From contig JBMOIP010000017.1 of NCBI GenBank assembly GCA_049317265.1, positions 1 through 64,000 of the forward strand: DNA of 64,000 nt, written 5' to 3'. Shown here in pieces: positions 41,983 through 50,430 of the stretch. Positions within the stretch are counted from its first letter, which is position 1. Each line of letters opens with the position of its first letter. The stretch is from CAIVAT01 sp049317265 (GTDB lineage: Bacteria > Bacteroidota > Bacteroidia > Bacteroidales > FEN-979). A model generated the notes under the pieces. It had not been told where the DNA came from. It saw only the letters and a list, made by a program, of their open reading frames with translations, and ran no database searches. The translations under genes and the position numbers were made by a program.

Positions 41983-42014
41983 TTTGATATGGGTGGAATT
42001 ATTATTTAACTTTG
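41983..42014 (+). promoter_or_regulatory. Bacteroidota-type promoter for the wbp-like operon
   Basis: TTTG at 41983-41986, a 20-nt spacer, then TAACTTTG at 42007-42014. The aminotransferase ATG is 36 nt downstream. Confidence 0.65.
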
Positions 42015-42050
42015 CGCAAAATTGAACATTCACCGAAAAATCTGATCCCG

Positions 42051-43181
42051 ATGAAGAAACTCCAGATGGTTGACTTGCGCAGTCAGTACCTTAACATCAA
42101 AGCTGAAATTGACAAAGGAATCCAGGAGGTAATTGATTCCTGTGCATTTATCAATGGCCCTGCCGTTCAATCATTCCAGAAGAGCCTTGAGCAGTACCTT
42201 GGCGTAAAACATGTTATTCCATGCGCCAATGGAACCGATGCGCTGCAGGTGGCCATGATGGCGCTGAACCTGAAGCCGGGCGACGAAGTAATTACCACTT
42301 CCTTCACCTTTATTGCTACTGCTGAAGTAATTGCTTTACTCCAGCTCACTCCGGTACTGGTGGATGTAGACCCCGGGACCTTCAACATCGACCCGGAAGC
42401 GATCAGGCGTGCCATTACGCCTAAAACGAAGGCCATTGTGCCCGTTCACCTTTTCGGGCAGACAGCCCCGATGGAAGAGATCATGGAAATCGCGGCAAAG
42501 CATAACCTGATTGTGATCGAAGACAATTGCCAGGCCATCGGTTCGGATTATATCTTCAGTGATGGATCCCGGAAAAAGGCAGGCACCATCGGGCATATCG
42601 GGTGTACCTCATTTTTCCCCTCGAAAAATCTTGGATGCTACGGTGATGGCGGTGCAATCTTCACCAATGATGATGAGCTGGCAAAGCAGATGCGTGTAGT
42701 TGTTAACCATGGGATGACAGTGCGTTACTATCACGATTATGTAGGAGTGAACTCACGCCTCGACAGCATCCAGGCGGCAGTTCTCAACGTGAAACTTGCC
42801 CATCTGGATGAGTATGCTGCCAAACGGCGTGCAGCAGCTGATTTTTATGACAAAGCCTTCGCAAACCACCCATCTCTGATCACTCCCGAACGATATGCCA
42901 AGTCGACCCATGTGTTTCACCAGTATACCCTGGTAACGAAAAATGTCGACCGGAAAGCCCTTATCGAATACCTTACCGCCAGGGAAATCCCTGCCATGAT
43001 CTACTACCCTGTTCCGTTGCACATGCAAAAAGCATATCTCGATCCCCGATACAAACCGGGAGATTTCCCGGTTACAGAACACCTTTCCGAAACTGTCTTC
43101 TCCCTTCCGATGCATACGGAACTTGATGAGGAACAGTTGAGCTACATCACCCGGAGTGTACTCGATTTTTTAAACCGTTAA
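42051..43181 (+). CDS. wbpE: WbpE/WlbC-like sugar-nucleotide aminotransferase (DegT family)
   Basis: A 376-residue PLP aminotransferase from ATG 42051. DegT/DnrJ/EryC1 markers: PCANGTDALQVAMMAL, the EDNCQAIGS aspartate region and the PLP lysine in SFFPSKNLGCYGDGG. With the following acetyltransferase and Gfo/Idh-type dehydrogenase it matches the WbpB-WbpE-WbpD route that turns UDP-GlcNAc-uronic acid into UDP-2,3-diacetamido-glucuronic acid for O-antigen or capsule; here it would aminate the 3-keto intermediate. The first enzyme, the UDP-GlcNAc 6-dehydrogenase WbpA, is not in the window. Gene order is E-D-B. Confidence 0.85.
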   Translation: MKKLQMVDLRSQYLNIKAEIDKGIQEVIDSCAFINGPAVQSFQKSLEQYLGVKHVIPCANGTDALQVAMMALNLKPGDEVITTSFTFIATAEVIALLQLTPVLVDVDPGTFNIDPEAIRRAITPKTKAIVPVHLFGQTAPMEEIMEIAAKHNLIVIEDNCQAIGSDYIFSDGSRKKAGTIGHIGCTSFFPSKNLGCYGDGGAIFTNDDELAKQMRVVVNHGMTVRYYHDYVGVNSRLDSIQAAVLNVKLAHLDEYAAKRRAAADFYDKAFANHPSLITPERYAKSTHVFHQYTLVTKNVDRKALIEYLTAREIPAMIYYPVPLHMQKAYLDPRYKPGDFPVTEHLSETVFSLPMHTELDEEQLSYITRSVLDFLNR

Positions 43182-43183
43182 TC

Positions 43184-43762
43184 ATGGAAACCGAATATTT
43201 TTGTCATGAATCGGCCATCATCGACGAAGGATGCAAGATTGGCAAAGGAACAAAAATCTGGCACTTCTCTCATATCATGAAGGGATGTGTTATCGGGGAA
43301 AACTGTAACCTCGGTCAAAATGTGGTCATCTCTCCCGATGTTATCCTGGGCCGGAATGTGAAAGTGCAGAACAATGTCTCCATTTATACAGGGGTTATTT
43401 GTGAGGATGATGTTTTTCTTGGTCCATCCATGGTGTTTACCAATGTGATCAACCCACGCAGCCATATCCTCAGAAAGGATCAGTATAAGGCAACCCTGGT
43501 CAGGCGAGGAGCCTCCATTGGGGCGAATGCAACCATCGTGTGCGGCAATGAAATCGGCGAATTTGCCTTTATCGGGGCGGGATCGGTGGTGACCAGGGAG
43601 GTGCCTGCCTTTGCACTGGTTGTAGGAAATCCCGGCCGTCATGTTGGCTGGATGAGTGAATACGGACACCGGCTCCATTTCGACGACAAGGGGATTGCCA
43701 CCTGTCCTGAAAGCAACGAGGAATACCAGCTTACCACGGAAGGTAAAGTTGTTAAACGCTAA
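43184..43762 (+). CDS. wbpD: WbpD/WlbB-like sugar N-acetyltransferase
   Basis: A 192-residue left-handed beta-helix acyltransferase with hexapeptide repeats (IDEGCKIGKGTKIWHFSHI, VIGENCNLGQNVVIS, VILGRNVKVQNNVSIY). It would acetylate the 3-amino group made by the upstream aminotransferase, which ends 2 nt before it. The catalytic His typical of this family is probably within WHFSHI or the following coil. A 263-residue antisense reading frame over this gene is an artefact of codon bias. Confidence 0.87.
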   Translation: METEYFCHESAIIDEGCKIGKGTKIWHFSHIMKGCVIGENCNLGQNVVISPDVILGRNVKVQNNVSIYTGVICEDDVFLGPSMVFTNVINPRSHILRKDQYKATLVRRGASIGANATIVCGNEIGEFAFIGAGSVVTREVPAFALVVGNPGRHVGWMSEYGHRLHFDDKGIATCPESNEEYQLTTEGKVVKR

Positions 43763-43771
43763 GAATATCAA

Positions 43772-44755
43772 ATGAGTAAATTGAATAAACCGCTGAACTT
43801 TGCGCTGATTGGCGCAGCCGGCTACATTGCTCCCCGTCATATGAAAGCGATCAGGGACACGGGAAACCAACTCGTTTGCGCCCTCGATCCCTATGATGGA
43901 GTTGGTGTAATTGACAGTTATTTCCCGAATGCTGATTTTTTTATTGAACCTGAACGGTTCGATCGCCATCTTGATAAATTGCGAAGGCTGGCACTTTCAA
44001 AAAAACAGATCCATGATAAAAAAGTCGATTATGTCAGCATCTGTTCACCCAACTACATGCACGATTCACATATCCGCCTGGCGCTGCGCAACGATGCTCA
44101 TGCCATTTGCGAAAAACCCATCGTGCTCAATCCATGGAACCTTGAGGCCCTCACTAAAATTGAAAATGAGACAGAGAAAAGGGTCTATACCATTCTGCAG
44201 CTAAGGCTGCACCCATCGATCAAGGCCCTGTATGAACAAGTCAGAAGCGGTCCAAAGAATAAAATTTACGACCTCGACCTCACCTACATCACCTCCCGCG
44301 GAAGCTGGTACTACCGCTCATGGAAGGGTGATGTGTCAAAATCCGGCGGGATTGCAACCAATATCGGGGTGCATTTTTTTGACATGCTCACCTGGGTATT
44401 TGGGAAATCGAAGGAGAATATTGTCCACCTGCTGAAGGACAGCAAGGCGGGCGGGTTACTCAGGCTCGAACATGCGAATGTCCGGTGGTTTTTAAGCATT
44501 GATTATAACGATATCCCTGAAGATGTCCGGAATACGGGTAAAAGGACTTACCGCTCCCTGAGGATGGGCGAACAGGAGATAGAGTTCAGCGACGGTTTTA
44601 CCGATCTCCATACCGAATCGTATCGTGAAATCATTGCAGGACGCGGATTCGGGTTGGCAGATGCAAAGCAGAGTGTCAACATCGTCTATGGTATCCGCAA
44701 TGCCGAACCAATCGGACTGACAGGCGATTACCACCCGATATTAAAGTCCGTCTAA
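43772..44755 (+). CDS. wbpB: WbpB/WlbA-like Gfo/Idh/MocA oxidoreductase
   Basis: A 327-residue NAD-dependent sugar-nucleotide dehydrogenase. The Rossmann start is NFALIGAAGYIAPRHMKAI, EKPIVLNPWNLEAL is the conserved EKP loop, and GGIATNIGVHFFDMLTWVFG follows in the C-terminal domain. It would oxidise the C3 hydroxyl of UDP-GlcNAcA, providing the keto group for the aminotransferase. It lies 9 nt after the acetyltransferase. Confidence 0.87.
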   Translation: MSKLNKPLNFALIGAAGYIAPRHMKAIRDTGNQLVCALDPYDGVGVIDSYFPNADFFIEPERFDRHLDKLRRLALSKKQIHDKKVDYVSICSPNYMHDSHIRLALRNDAHAICEKPIVLNPWNLEALTKIENETEKRVYTILQLRLHPSIKALYEQVRSGPKNKIYDLDLTYITSRGSWYYRSWKGDVSKSGGIATNIGVHFFDMLTWVFGKSKENIVHLLKDSKAGGLLRLEHANVRWFLSIDYNDIPEDVRNTGKRTYRSLRMGEQEIEFSDGFTDLHTESYREIIAGRGFGLADAKQSVNIVYGIRNAEPIGLTGDYHPILKSV

Positions 44756-44829
44756 AAATTAATTGCGCATTCTCGGATATTCATTAACTTGCTCTGCTTT
44801 TCAGTCTTTCATACTCAAAATGCTTTTTT

Positions 44830-45849
44830 ATGAAAATTTTAGTTACCGGCGGAACAGGTTATATAGGGTCGCATACTGTTGTTGAGCTCCAGGCGAAGGG
44901 ATTCGAGGTTATTATTGTCGACAACCTCTCCAATTCAACCATTGATGTTCTAGACAACATTGCCAGGATCTCCGGGAAAAAGCCGCTTTTTGAAAAGTTT
45001 GACCTGACCGATGCTGAAAAGACCACCGCGTTTTTTAAACTTCACAATGATATCAGTGCGGTCATTCACTTTGCTGCCTTCAAGGCTGTAGGTGAATCAG
45101 TTGAATTGCCGTTAATTTACTACAGGAACAACCTGCAATCGCTGGTTAACATCCTGCAGGGCATGATCGACAATAACATACGTGATATCGTGTTCTCTTC
45201 CTCGTGTACGGTATATGGGCAGCCCGATGTGCTCCCGGCCAGGGAGGATACACCCGTGCAAAAGGCCGCTTCGCCTTATGGGAACACCAAGCAGATTTGT
45301 GAGGAGATCATTACCGATACAAGTGTCAGCAGCGAAATCAGGGGGATCTTGCTGAGGTATTTCAACCCGATCGGGGCGCATGAAACCGCTTTTATTGGCG
45401 AACTTCCCCTGGGGGTGCCCAATTGCCTGATGCCTTACATCACGCAGACTGCCATAGGCAAACGACCTTTCCTGCGGGTATGGGGAGATGATTATGACAC
45501 TCCCGACGGAACCGCAATTCGTGACTATATCCATGTAGTCGACCTTGCCAAAGCACATGTCATTGCCGTTGAACGTTTAACCAGTGGCAAATGCAAAAAG
45601 AAGGTGGAAGTGTTTAACCTTGGCACCGGCAATGGATTTTCGGTTATGGAGGTAATCAACTCCTTTGAAAGGACTACCGGCGTGAAACTCAATTACGAAA
45701 TTAAAGAACGACGGGCCGGAGATATCGTCAAGGTATGGGCTGATACAGATTTCGCCAATGTAGAACTGGGGTGGAAAGCAGAAAAGAACCTCGACGAGAT
45801 GACCCTTTCGGCATGGAAATGGGAGCAGGCACTGGCGAAAAAAAAATAG
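44830..45849 (+). CDS. galE: UDP-glucose 4-epimerase
   Basis: A 339-residue extended short-chain dehydrogenase. NAD loop GGTGYIGSH; catalytic SSSCTVYGQP and YGNTKQICEEI (YxxxK). This length and the RYFNPIGAHETAFIGELPLG region indicate GalE. It interconverts UDP-Glc/UDP-Gal and perhaps the N-acetyl forms. It is 74 nt after the wbp-like genes and 46 nt before rfbB, in the same direction, so likely in the surface-sugar block. Confidence 0.93.
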   Translation: MKILVTGGTGYIGSHTVVELQAKGFEVIIVDNLSNSTIDVLDNIARISGKKPLFEKFDLTDAEKTTAFFKLHNDISAVIHFAAFKAVGESVELPLIYYRNNLQSLVNILQGMIDNNIRDIVFSSSCTVYGQPDVLPAREDTPVQKAASPYGNTKQICEEIITDTSVSSEIRGILLRYFNPIGAHETAFIGELPLGVPNCLMPYITQTAIGKRPFLRVWGDDYDTPDGTAIRDYIHVVDLAKAHVIAVERLTSGKCKKKVEVFNLGTGNGFSVMEVINSFERTTGVKLNYEIKERRAGDIVKVWADTDFANVELGWKAEKNLDEMTLSAWKWEQALAKKK

Positions 45850-45895
45850 CGTTAACGCAAAGGCGAATTTAAGAACAGTTAACAAGAAAAAACAT

Positions 45896-46945
45896 ATGAA
45901 AACAATCTTAATCACCGGGGGCGCCGGATTTATCGGATCCCATGTTGTTCGCAGGTTTGTGAAAAAATATCCCGATTATAAAATCGTGAACCTCGACAAT
46001 CTTACTTATGCCGGAAACCTCGCTAACCTGCGGGACATTGAAAACGAGCCGAATTATGAATTTGTAAAGGCCGATATTACCGCAGGGGAACTGATGAAGG
46101 TGTTGTTTAATAAGTACCGTTTTGATGGGGTCATCCACCTTGCGGCTGAATCACATGTTGACCGCTCCATCTCCAGCCCGATGGAGTTTATCTATGCCAA
46201 TATCCTTGGGACAGTAAACCTTCTGAATGCAGCCCGAATAATATGGGAAGATGCCAAAGACAAGAGGTTTTATCACATCTCAACCGATGAGGTTTACGGA
46301 TCGCTTGGAGCAACAGGGTTCTTCTATGAAGATACCGCCTACGACCCGCGCAGCCCCTATTCTGCATCCAAGGCAAGTTCCGACCACCTGGTGAGGGCTT
46401 ATAACCACACATATGGCCTCCCTACCATAATTTCAAACTGTTCCAACAACTATGGTCCGTTTCAGTTCCCCGAAAAACTGATCCCTCTCGCCATTCATAA
46501 TATTAAAAACAATAAGCTTGTTCCTGTTTATGGCAAAGGGGAGAATATTCGTGACTGGCTCTTTGTTGAAGACCATGCAAGCGCCATCGACCTGATTTTT
46601 CATGAGGGCAAAATAGCGGAAACCTATAATATTGGCGGGCACAATGAATGGAAAAACATTGACCTGATCAACCTGTTGTGCGAAATCATGGACAGGAAGC
46701 TCAAACGTTCGGCAGGCACTTCAGCAAACCTCATTACCTACGTAAAAGACCGTGCCGGTCACGATTTACGCTATGCCATCGATTCCGGGAAAATCCAAAA
46801 GGAACTCGGATGGAAGCCAAGTCTTCAATTCGAAGAAGGACTGGAAAAAACGGTCGAATGGTACCTTTCCAATGAGGAATGGATGAAAAATGTAACAACC
46901 GGCGATTACCAGAAATATTACGAAAAACAATACGTCAAACGGTAA
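45896..46945 (+). CDS. rfbB: dTDP-glucose 4,6-dehydratase
   Basis: A 349-residue enzyme forming dTDP-4-keto-6-deoxyglucose, the branch point to rhamnose and other deoxysugars. NAD loop GGAGFIGSHVVRRF; HLAAESHVDRSIS; active site STDEVYGSL and YSASKASSDH; NNYGPFQFPEKLIPLAI. rfbA, rfbC and rfbD are not in the window. Its 3' end is separated from convergent fabD by the 30-bp palindrome. Confidence 0.94.
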   Translation: MKTILITGGAGFIGSHVVRRFVKKYPDYKIVNLDNLTYAGNLANLRDIENEPNYEFVKADITAGELMKVLFNKYRFDGVIHLAAESHVDRSISSPMEFIYANILGTVNLLNAARIIWEDAKDKRFYHISTDEVYGSLGATGFFYEDTAYDPRSPYSASKASSDHLVRAYNHTYGLPTIISNCSNNYGPFQFPEKLIPLAIHNIKNNKLVPVYGKGENIRDWLFVEDHASAIDLIFHEGKIAETYNIGGHNEWKNIDLINLLCEIMDRKLKRSAGTSANLITYVKDRAGHDLRYAIDSGKIQKELGWKPSLQFEEGLEKTVEWYLSNEEWMKNVTTGDYQKYYEKQYVKR

Positions 46946-46951
46946 CCATCT

Positions 46952-46981
46952 CGTAGAGACGGCCCATGGGCCGTCTCTACG
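46952..46981. repeat. Perfect 30-bp palindrome between rfbB and fabD
   Basis: The sequence reads CGTAGAGACGGCCC, then ATGGGCCGTCTCTACG, and equals its own reverse complement over all 30 bases. It contains the TAG stop (46977-46979, minus strand) and last codon of fabD. It could act as a bidirectional terminator, but its shape is also that of an intergenic palindromic repeat of the GTAGAGAC...GTCTCTAC type that I recall from many bacterial genomes. Only one copy is seen here. Confidence 0.95.
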
Positions 46982-47852
46982 CACCCGAAACCGTCACGTC
47001 CTTCCCGATTTTAGAAATCAGGCCTTGTAATACGCTGCCTGGACCGACCTCCGTAAAATTGTCGGCACCGTCTGCAATCATGTGCTGGACCATCTGTGTC
47101 CAGAGGACCGGAGCAGTCAGCTGGTCAATTAAGTTCAGTTTGATCCGGGATGGATCAGTTACCCGAAGTGCTGTGGCATTCTGGTAAATCGGGCAAATGG
47201 GCGAATTAACAGTGGTTGCATCAATGGCTTTGGCAAGCTCTACACGGGCAGGCTCCATCAGCGGTGAGTGAAATGCTCCCCCGACTTTAAGGGGCAGTGC
47301 TCTGCGGGCACCTGCAGCTTTAAGTTGTTCGCAGGCTACTTCAATACCCTTCATGCTGCCAGAGATGACAAGTTGTCCGGGACTGTTGTAATTGGCCGGT
47401 ACCACTATTTCATCAATGGATTTACAAATCTCTTCTACTTTGGTGTCATCCAAACCAAGGATGGCAGCCATGGTGGAGGGTTCCAGGTCGCATGCTTTCT
47501 GCATGGCCTGTGCACGGGCAGATACAAGGCGTAACCCGTCTTCAAAGGACAATGCCTTGCAGGCAACCAGCGCGGAGAACTCACCCAGCGAATGACCGGC
47601 TACCATGTCGGGGACAAAATTGTCTCCCATTGTGGCTGCAAGGATCACAGAGTGCAGAAATATGGCCGGCTGGGTGACCTTCGTCTGCCTCAGATCTTCA
47701 TCGGTACCGGCAAACATCATATCCGTTATCCGGAATCCGAGAATTTCATTGGCCTTTTCAAACATCTCCCTGGCCAATGGTGAATTGTCGTACAGGTCTT
47801 TGCCCATACCAACAAACTGGGCGCCCTGGCCCGGAAATACATAAGCTTTCAT
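46977..47852 (-). CDS. fabD: Malonyl-CoA:ACP transacylase
   Basis: A 291-residue FabD that loads malonyl onto ACP for fatty-acid synthesis. Markers: VFPGQGAQFVGMGKDL at the start, the active-site Ser88 in AGHSLGE, and VGGAFHSPLMEPA with the catalytic His. Length is normal. The stop codon and C-terminal Ala lie inside the 30-bp palindrome, so the palindrome probably inserted at, or was recruited to, the gene end. Neighbouring fab genes are absent. Confidence 0.94.
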   Translation of the reverse strand: MKAYVFPGQGAQFVGMGKDLYDNSPLAREMFEKANEILGFRITDMMFAGTDEDLRQTKVTQPAIFLHSVILAATMGDNFVPDMVAGHSLGEFSALVACKALSFEDGLRLVSARAQAMQKACDLEPSTMAAILGLDDTKVEEICKSIDEIVVPANYNSPGQLVISGSMKGIEVACEQLKAAGARRALPLKVGGAFHSPLMEPARVELAKAIDATTVNSPICPIYQNATALRVTDPSRIKLNLIDQLTAPVLWTQMVQHMIADGADNFTEVGPGSVLQGLISKIGKDVTVSGA

Positions 47853-47941
47853 AATCGATACATTAAACAGTGAAAAATTTAAACAAAAAAATAGTGAAAC
47901 AGCAATGTTGCAGCCATTTCACCATTTAACATAGTCATTTG

Positions 47942-48679
47942 TTATTTACGGTCTCCTAAGAACCTCAGCAGGAATAAAAACAGGTTGATGAAATCCAGGT
48001 ATAATGTCAATGCGCCCAAAATACTGAGCTTCCTGGCATTTGCTTCCCCGTACTCCCCGGCGCCGGCGCCAATCTTCTTCAGGCGCTGAACATCATAGGC
48101 AGTTAGCCCTGTAAAAACCAAAACGCCAATGACACTGATGATATAGTCCATCGTACCACTGTGTAAAAACATGTTTACTACCATGGCCACCATGAGTCCG
48201 ATCAGTCCCATCATCATGATGGAACCGAATTTGGTCAGGTCGGTTTTGGTTGTAAAGCCGGTTACTGCCATGATCCCGAACATGGCGGCGGTAATGGCAA
48301 ATGTTTTATACACGGACGCTGCTGTATAAACGAGTAAGATGAAACTCAGGCTCATGCCCATCAACACAGAGAACGTAATGAACAACAATGTCAAAACGGC
48401 AGGTGACAACCGTTGAAATCCCATCGACATCAACAATACAAATCCAAATGGAGCAAGCATTACAACCCATCCCAATATTGTCATTCCACCTGTTTCCATA
48501 TTTCTTAAGCTGCTCATCAATGAATCAGATGAGCTGAACCAATAGGCAGTGACCGCTGTTACAAACATGGCAAGGGTCATCCATCCAAACACCTGGGTCA
48601 TAAATGAACGGGCTACTGTAGCGTCCTGTGTGCCTGGCTGTGCCGTGAAAAATCCTTTGTTATCCGTTTGTTCAAACAT
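47942..48679 (-). CDS. Bax inhibitor-1/YccA family membrane protein
   Basis: A 245-residue protein with about seven hydrophobic helices, the bacterial BI-1 (YccA/YetJ-like) arrangement, including the C-terminal ISVIGVLVFTGLTAYDVQRL and FINLFLFLLRFLGDRK with the paired acidic residues used for Ca2+/H+ sensing in YetJ. The N-terminal 30 residues are hydrophilic. A strong Shine-Dalgarno (GGAGG, 8 nt before the ATG) is unusual for this phylum. It lies 29 nt after folE on the same strand. Confidence 0.9.
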   Translation of the reverse strand: MFEQTDNKGFFTAQPGTQDATVARSFMTQVFGWMTLAMFVTAVTAYWFSSSDSLMSSLRNMETGGMTILGWVVMLAPFGFVLLMSMGFQRLSPAVLTLLFITFSVLMGMSLSFILLVYTAASVYKTFAITAAMFGIMAVTGFTTKTDLTKFGSIMMMGLIGLMVAMVVNMFLHSGTMDYIISVIGVLVFTGLTAYDVQRLKKIGAGAGEYGEANARKLSILGALTLYLDFINLFLFLLRFLGDRK

Positions 48680-48708
48680 GTTATTATCCTCCTAATTAAG
48701 TTATTGAA

Positions 48709-49323
48709 TTAATGAAGTTTTGTGCTGATCAGGTGCAGAAACTCCGCACGGGTTTTATCCCGTTCGAAGGCACCAACAAAATCCGATGTCGTTGTGACAG
48801 AATTTTGTTTCTGAACTCCGCGCATCGCCATACACAAATGTTGTGCCTCAATTACAACTGCCACGCCAAGTGGCTTCAGTGTGTCGTTGATGGCCTCTTT
48901 AATCTGCATGGTTAACCGTTCCTGGACCTGCAACCTGCGGGCGTAAATGTCAACAACCCTTGCAATCTTGCTCAACCCGGTGATATATTTATCCGGAATA
49001 TAAGCTACATGGGCCTTTCCAATAAATGGCACCATATGGTGCTCACAAAGTGAATAGATCTCAATATCCTTGACAATGACCATCTCCCGATAATCTTCCC
49101 TGAACTTTGCTGAATTCAGAACCTCCCGGGGATCAAGGGCATAGCCCTGGGTGAGGAATTGTATGGCTTTGGCAACACGCAGGGGCGTTTTTTCCAACCC
49201 TTCCCGGTCGGGATTCTCACCGATGAGGCGAAGGATCTCTTTATAATGAAAAGCCAGCTCTTCCGTAGCTTTTTGATCAAACTCTTCCGTTTTTTCGTAA
49301 TTGAGTTTTCTTTTGGCTGCCAT
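48709..49323 (-). CDS. folE: GTP cyclohydrolase I
   Basis: A 204-residue FolE giving 7,8-dihydroneopterin triphosphate from GTP. SLCEHHMVPFIGKAHVAYIP holds the zinc Cys and catalytic His residues; QERLTMQIKEAI and GVAVVIEAQHLCMAMRG complete the signature. It lies 18 nt after the PTPS-like gene, which uses its product; so this pair makes a reduced pterin, perhaps a tetrahydrobiopterin-like compound or the queuosine precursor. Confidence 0.95.
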   Translation of the reverse strand: MAAKRKLNYEKTEEFDQKATEELAFHYKEILRLIGENPDREGLEKTPLRVAKAIQFLTQGYALDPREVLNSAKFREDYREMVIVKDIEIYSLCEHHMVPFIGKAHVAYIPDKYITGLSKIARVVDIYARRLQVQERLTMQIKEAINDTLKPLGVAVVIEAQHLCMAMRGVQKQNSVTTTSDFVGAFERDKTRAEFLHLISTKLH

Positions 49324-49341
49324 AGGTTTCAGTTTATTGTT

Positions 49342-49755
49342 TTAAACCCCGTAGTATTCCACGATGTTGTTTTCCGATTGTTCAAGGCGCACACAATGAA
49401 GTGTTCCTCCTGCTTTTTTTATTTCATCCTCAAGTTCATTCCAGATGGCAATCGCTACGTTTTCACTTGTAGGAACTTTCCCATACAGAAAATCCACTTC
49501 GAGGTTCATGTTTTTATGGTCGATCTTCTGAAGGATCTTCTCATCAATCAGTTTGCTCACATGACGAAGATGGATGACCAGTCCCGTTTCCGGGTCGGGG
49601 ACCCCCTTTACCGTTACAAAAAGGATGTAATTATGCCCGTGCCAGTTAGGATTGGAACATTTCCCAAAAATCTCAAAATTCTGTATATCTGTGTATTCCG
49701 GGCAAAAAAGGCGGTGTGCTGCACTGAAATGTTCCCGGCGGATGATATGAACCAT
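49342..49755 (-). CDS. PTPS-type 6-pyruvoyl/6-carboxytetrahydropterin synthase
   Basis: A 137-residue PTPS-superfamily protein from ATG 49755. Zinc ligands His14 (FSAAH), His39 and His41 (NWHGHNY); Cys33 in GKCSNPNWHGHNYIL. That string is closer to the eukaryotic-type 6-pyruvoyltetrahydropterin synthase signature (CNNPNGHGHNY) than to QueD, as is PTSENVAIAIWNELE. Adjacent folE would supply substrate. It differs clearly from the QueD-like paralogue at 34590. True product undetermined. Confidence 0.85.
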   Translation of the reverse strand: MVHIIRREHFSAAHRLFCPEYTDIQNFEIFGKCSNPNWHGHNYILFVTVKGVPDPETGLVIHLRHVSKLIDEKILQKIDHKNMNLEVDFLYGKVPTSENVAIAIWNELEDEIKKAGGTLHCVRLEQSENNIVEYYGV

Positions 49756-49773
49756 TTTAAATGAATTGAAAGG

Positions 49774-49781
49774 CAAAGGTA
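49774..49781 (-). promoter_or_regulatory. Possible -7 box for ptps-folE-BI1 run
   Basis: Minus-strand TACCTTTG fits TAnnTTTG, 18 nt before the start codon and within the gap after the AtpI-like gene. No clear TTG partner. Confidence 0.4.
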
Positions 49782-49788
49782 TCGCTTT

Positions 49789-50193
49789 TTATCCGACTTT
49801 GTCACCCTGACCAGCAGGCTGTGTGAACCGGATGATGGCTGCTGCCTCAAAAATTGTGTAGCAGAGGTAAAGGATAAAGAAACCCAGCATGAACGGCACA
49901 GCATCTGCCCTGTTCGTAAATGCATAGGTGATCATGACACCTGCATAAATAAATAGTTTAACGATGATGGTTAAAAGAAAGGTGTTGACAAATTTGATGA
50001 ACCTTTTTTTTGCCGATTGCAAAAGGTAATAGTAGGATAGGAGGGTGGTCGCAATGAAAAAGAGAACCAGGAACGGCATTGCCGGCGTGAGCCATCGACC
50101 AGGAACAGCAAGGTGCATAATCACCGTTATCAATCCCAGGAGAGCGGAAAAGATCAGGAGGTTCCTGAGAAATTTGATATAGGTTGATTTCAT
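49789..50193 (-). CDS. AtpI-like small membrane protein
   Basis: A 134-residue protein with four predicted helices (about 12-30, 37-57, 70-92, 100-120). Position directly after atpZ and topology match the uncharacterised membrane protein (ATP synthase protein I-like) that usually precedes atpB in Bacteroidota. Here no ATP synthase gene follows; the next gene on the strand is the PTPS. Sequence similarity alone is weak, so the name rests on context. Confidence 0.6.
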   Translation of the reverse strand: MKSTYIKFLRNLLIFSALLGLITVIMHLAVPGRWLTPAMPFLVLFFIATTLLSYYYLLQSAKKRFIKFVNTFLLTIIVKLFIYAGVMITYAFTNRADAVPFMLGFFILYLCYTIFEAAAIIRFTQPAGQGDKVG

Positions 50194-50220
50194 ATGCAGA
50201 TCTTCGGTTAATGAATCGGA

Positions 50221-50430
50221 TTATTTACGCAACAGATCCCTGGTGACTAAATAGATTGAAAGGGCAACAGAAACAATTGAAAGGATCACCGTAAAAACGG
50301 GCTTTGTATGAAGCCATTGGTCTGTTTTATAACCTGCAAATACACCGGCCAGGATGACTGCCAGCATTTGAAAGGCCATGCCTGAATAGCGGGCATAGTC
50401 ATTAAGATTTTTCCGGGGTTCGGATTTCAT
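50221..50430 (-). CDS. AtpZ/AtpI-family protein
   Basis: A 69-residue protein with two helices (about 12-31 and 43-60) and the family pattern YARYSGMAFQMLAVILAGVFAGYKTDQWL. AtpZ/AtpI proteins accompany F-type ATP synthase operons and help assembly or Mg2+ handling. I chose the ATG at 50430, giving the normal short length; a longer in-frame extension overlaps the bactofilin gene. The chosen start overlaps the bactofilin 3' end by 29 nt, implying translational coupling. Confidence 0.82.
   Translation of the reverse strand: MKSEPRKNLNDYARYSGMAFQMLAVILAGVFAGYKTDQWLHTKPVFTVILSIVSVALSIYLVTRDLLRK

Noticed and set aside
43178..43969. Long antisense reading frame of 263 codons
   Set aside because: It lies opposite strongly supported wbpD/wbpB-like genes and has no recognisable domain; a codon-bias shadow.
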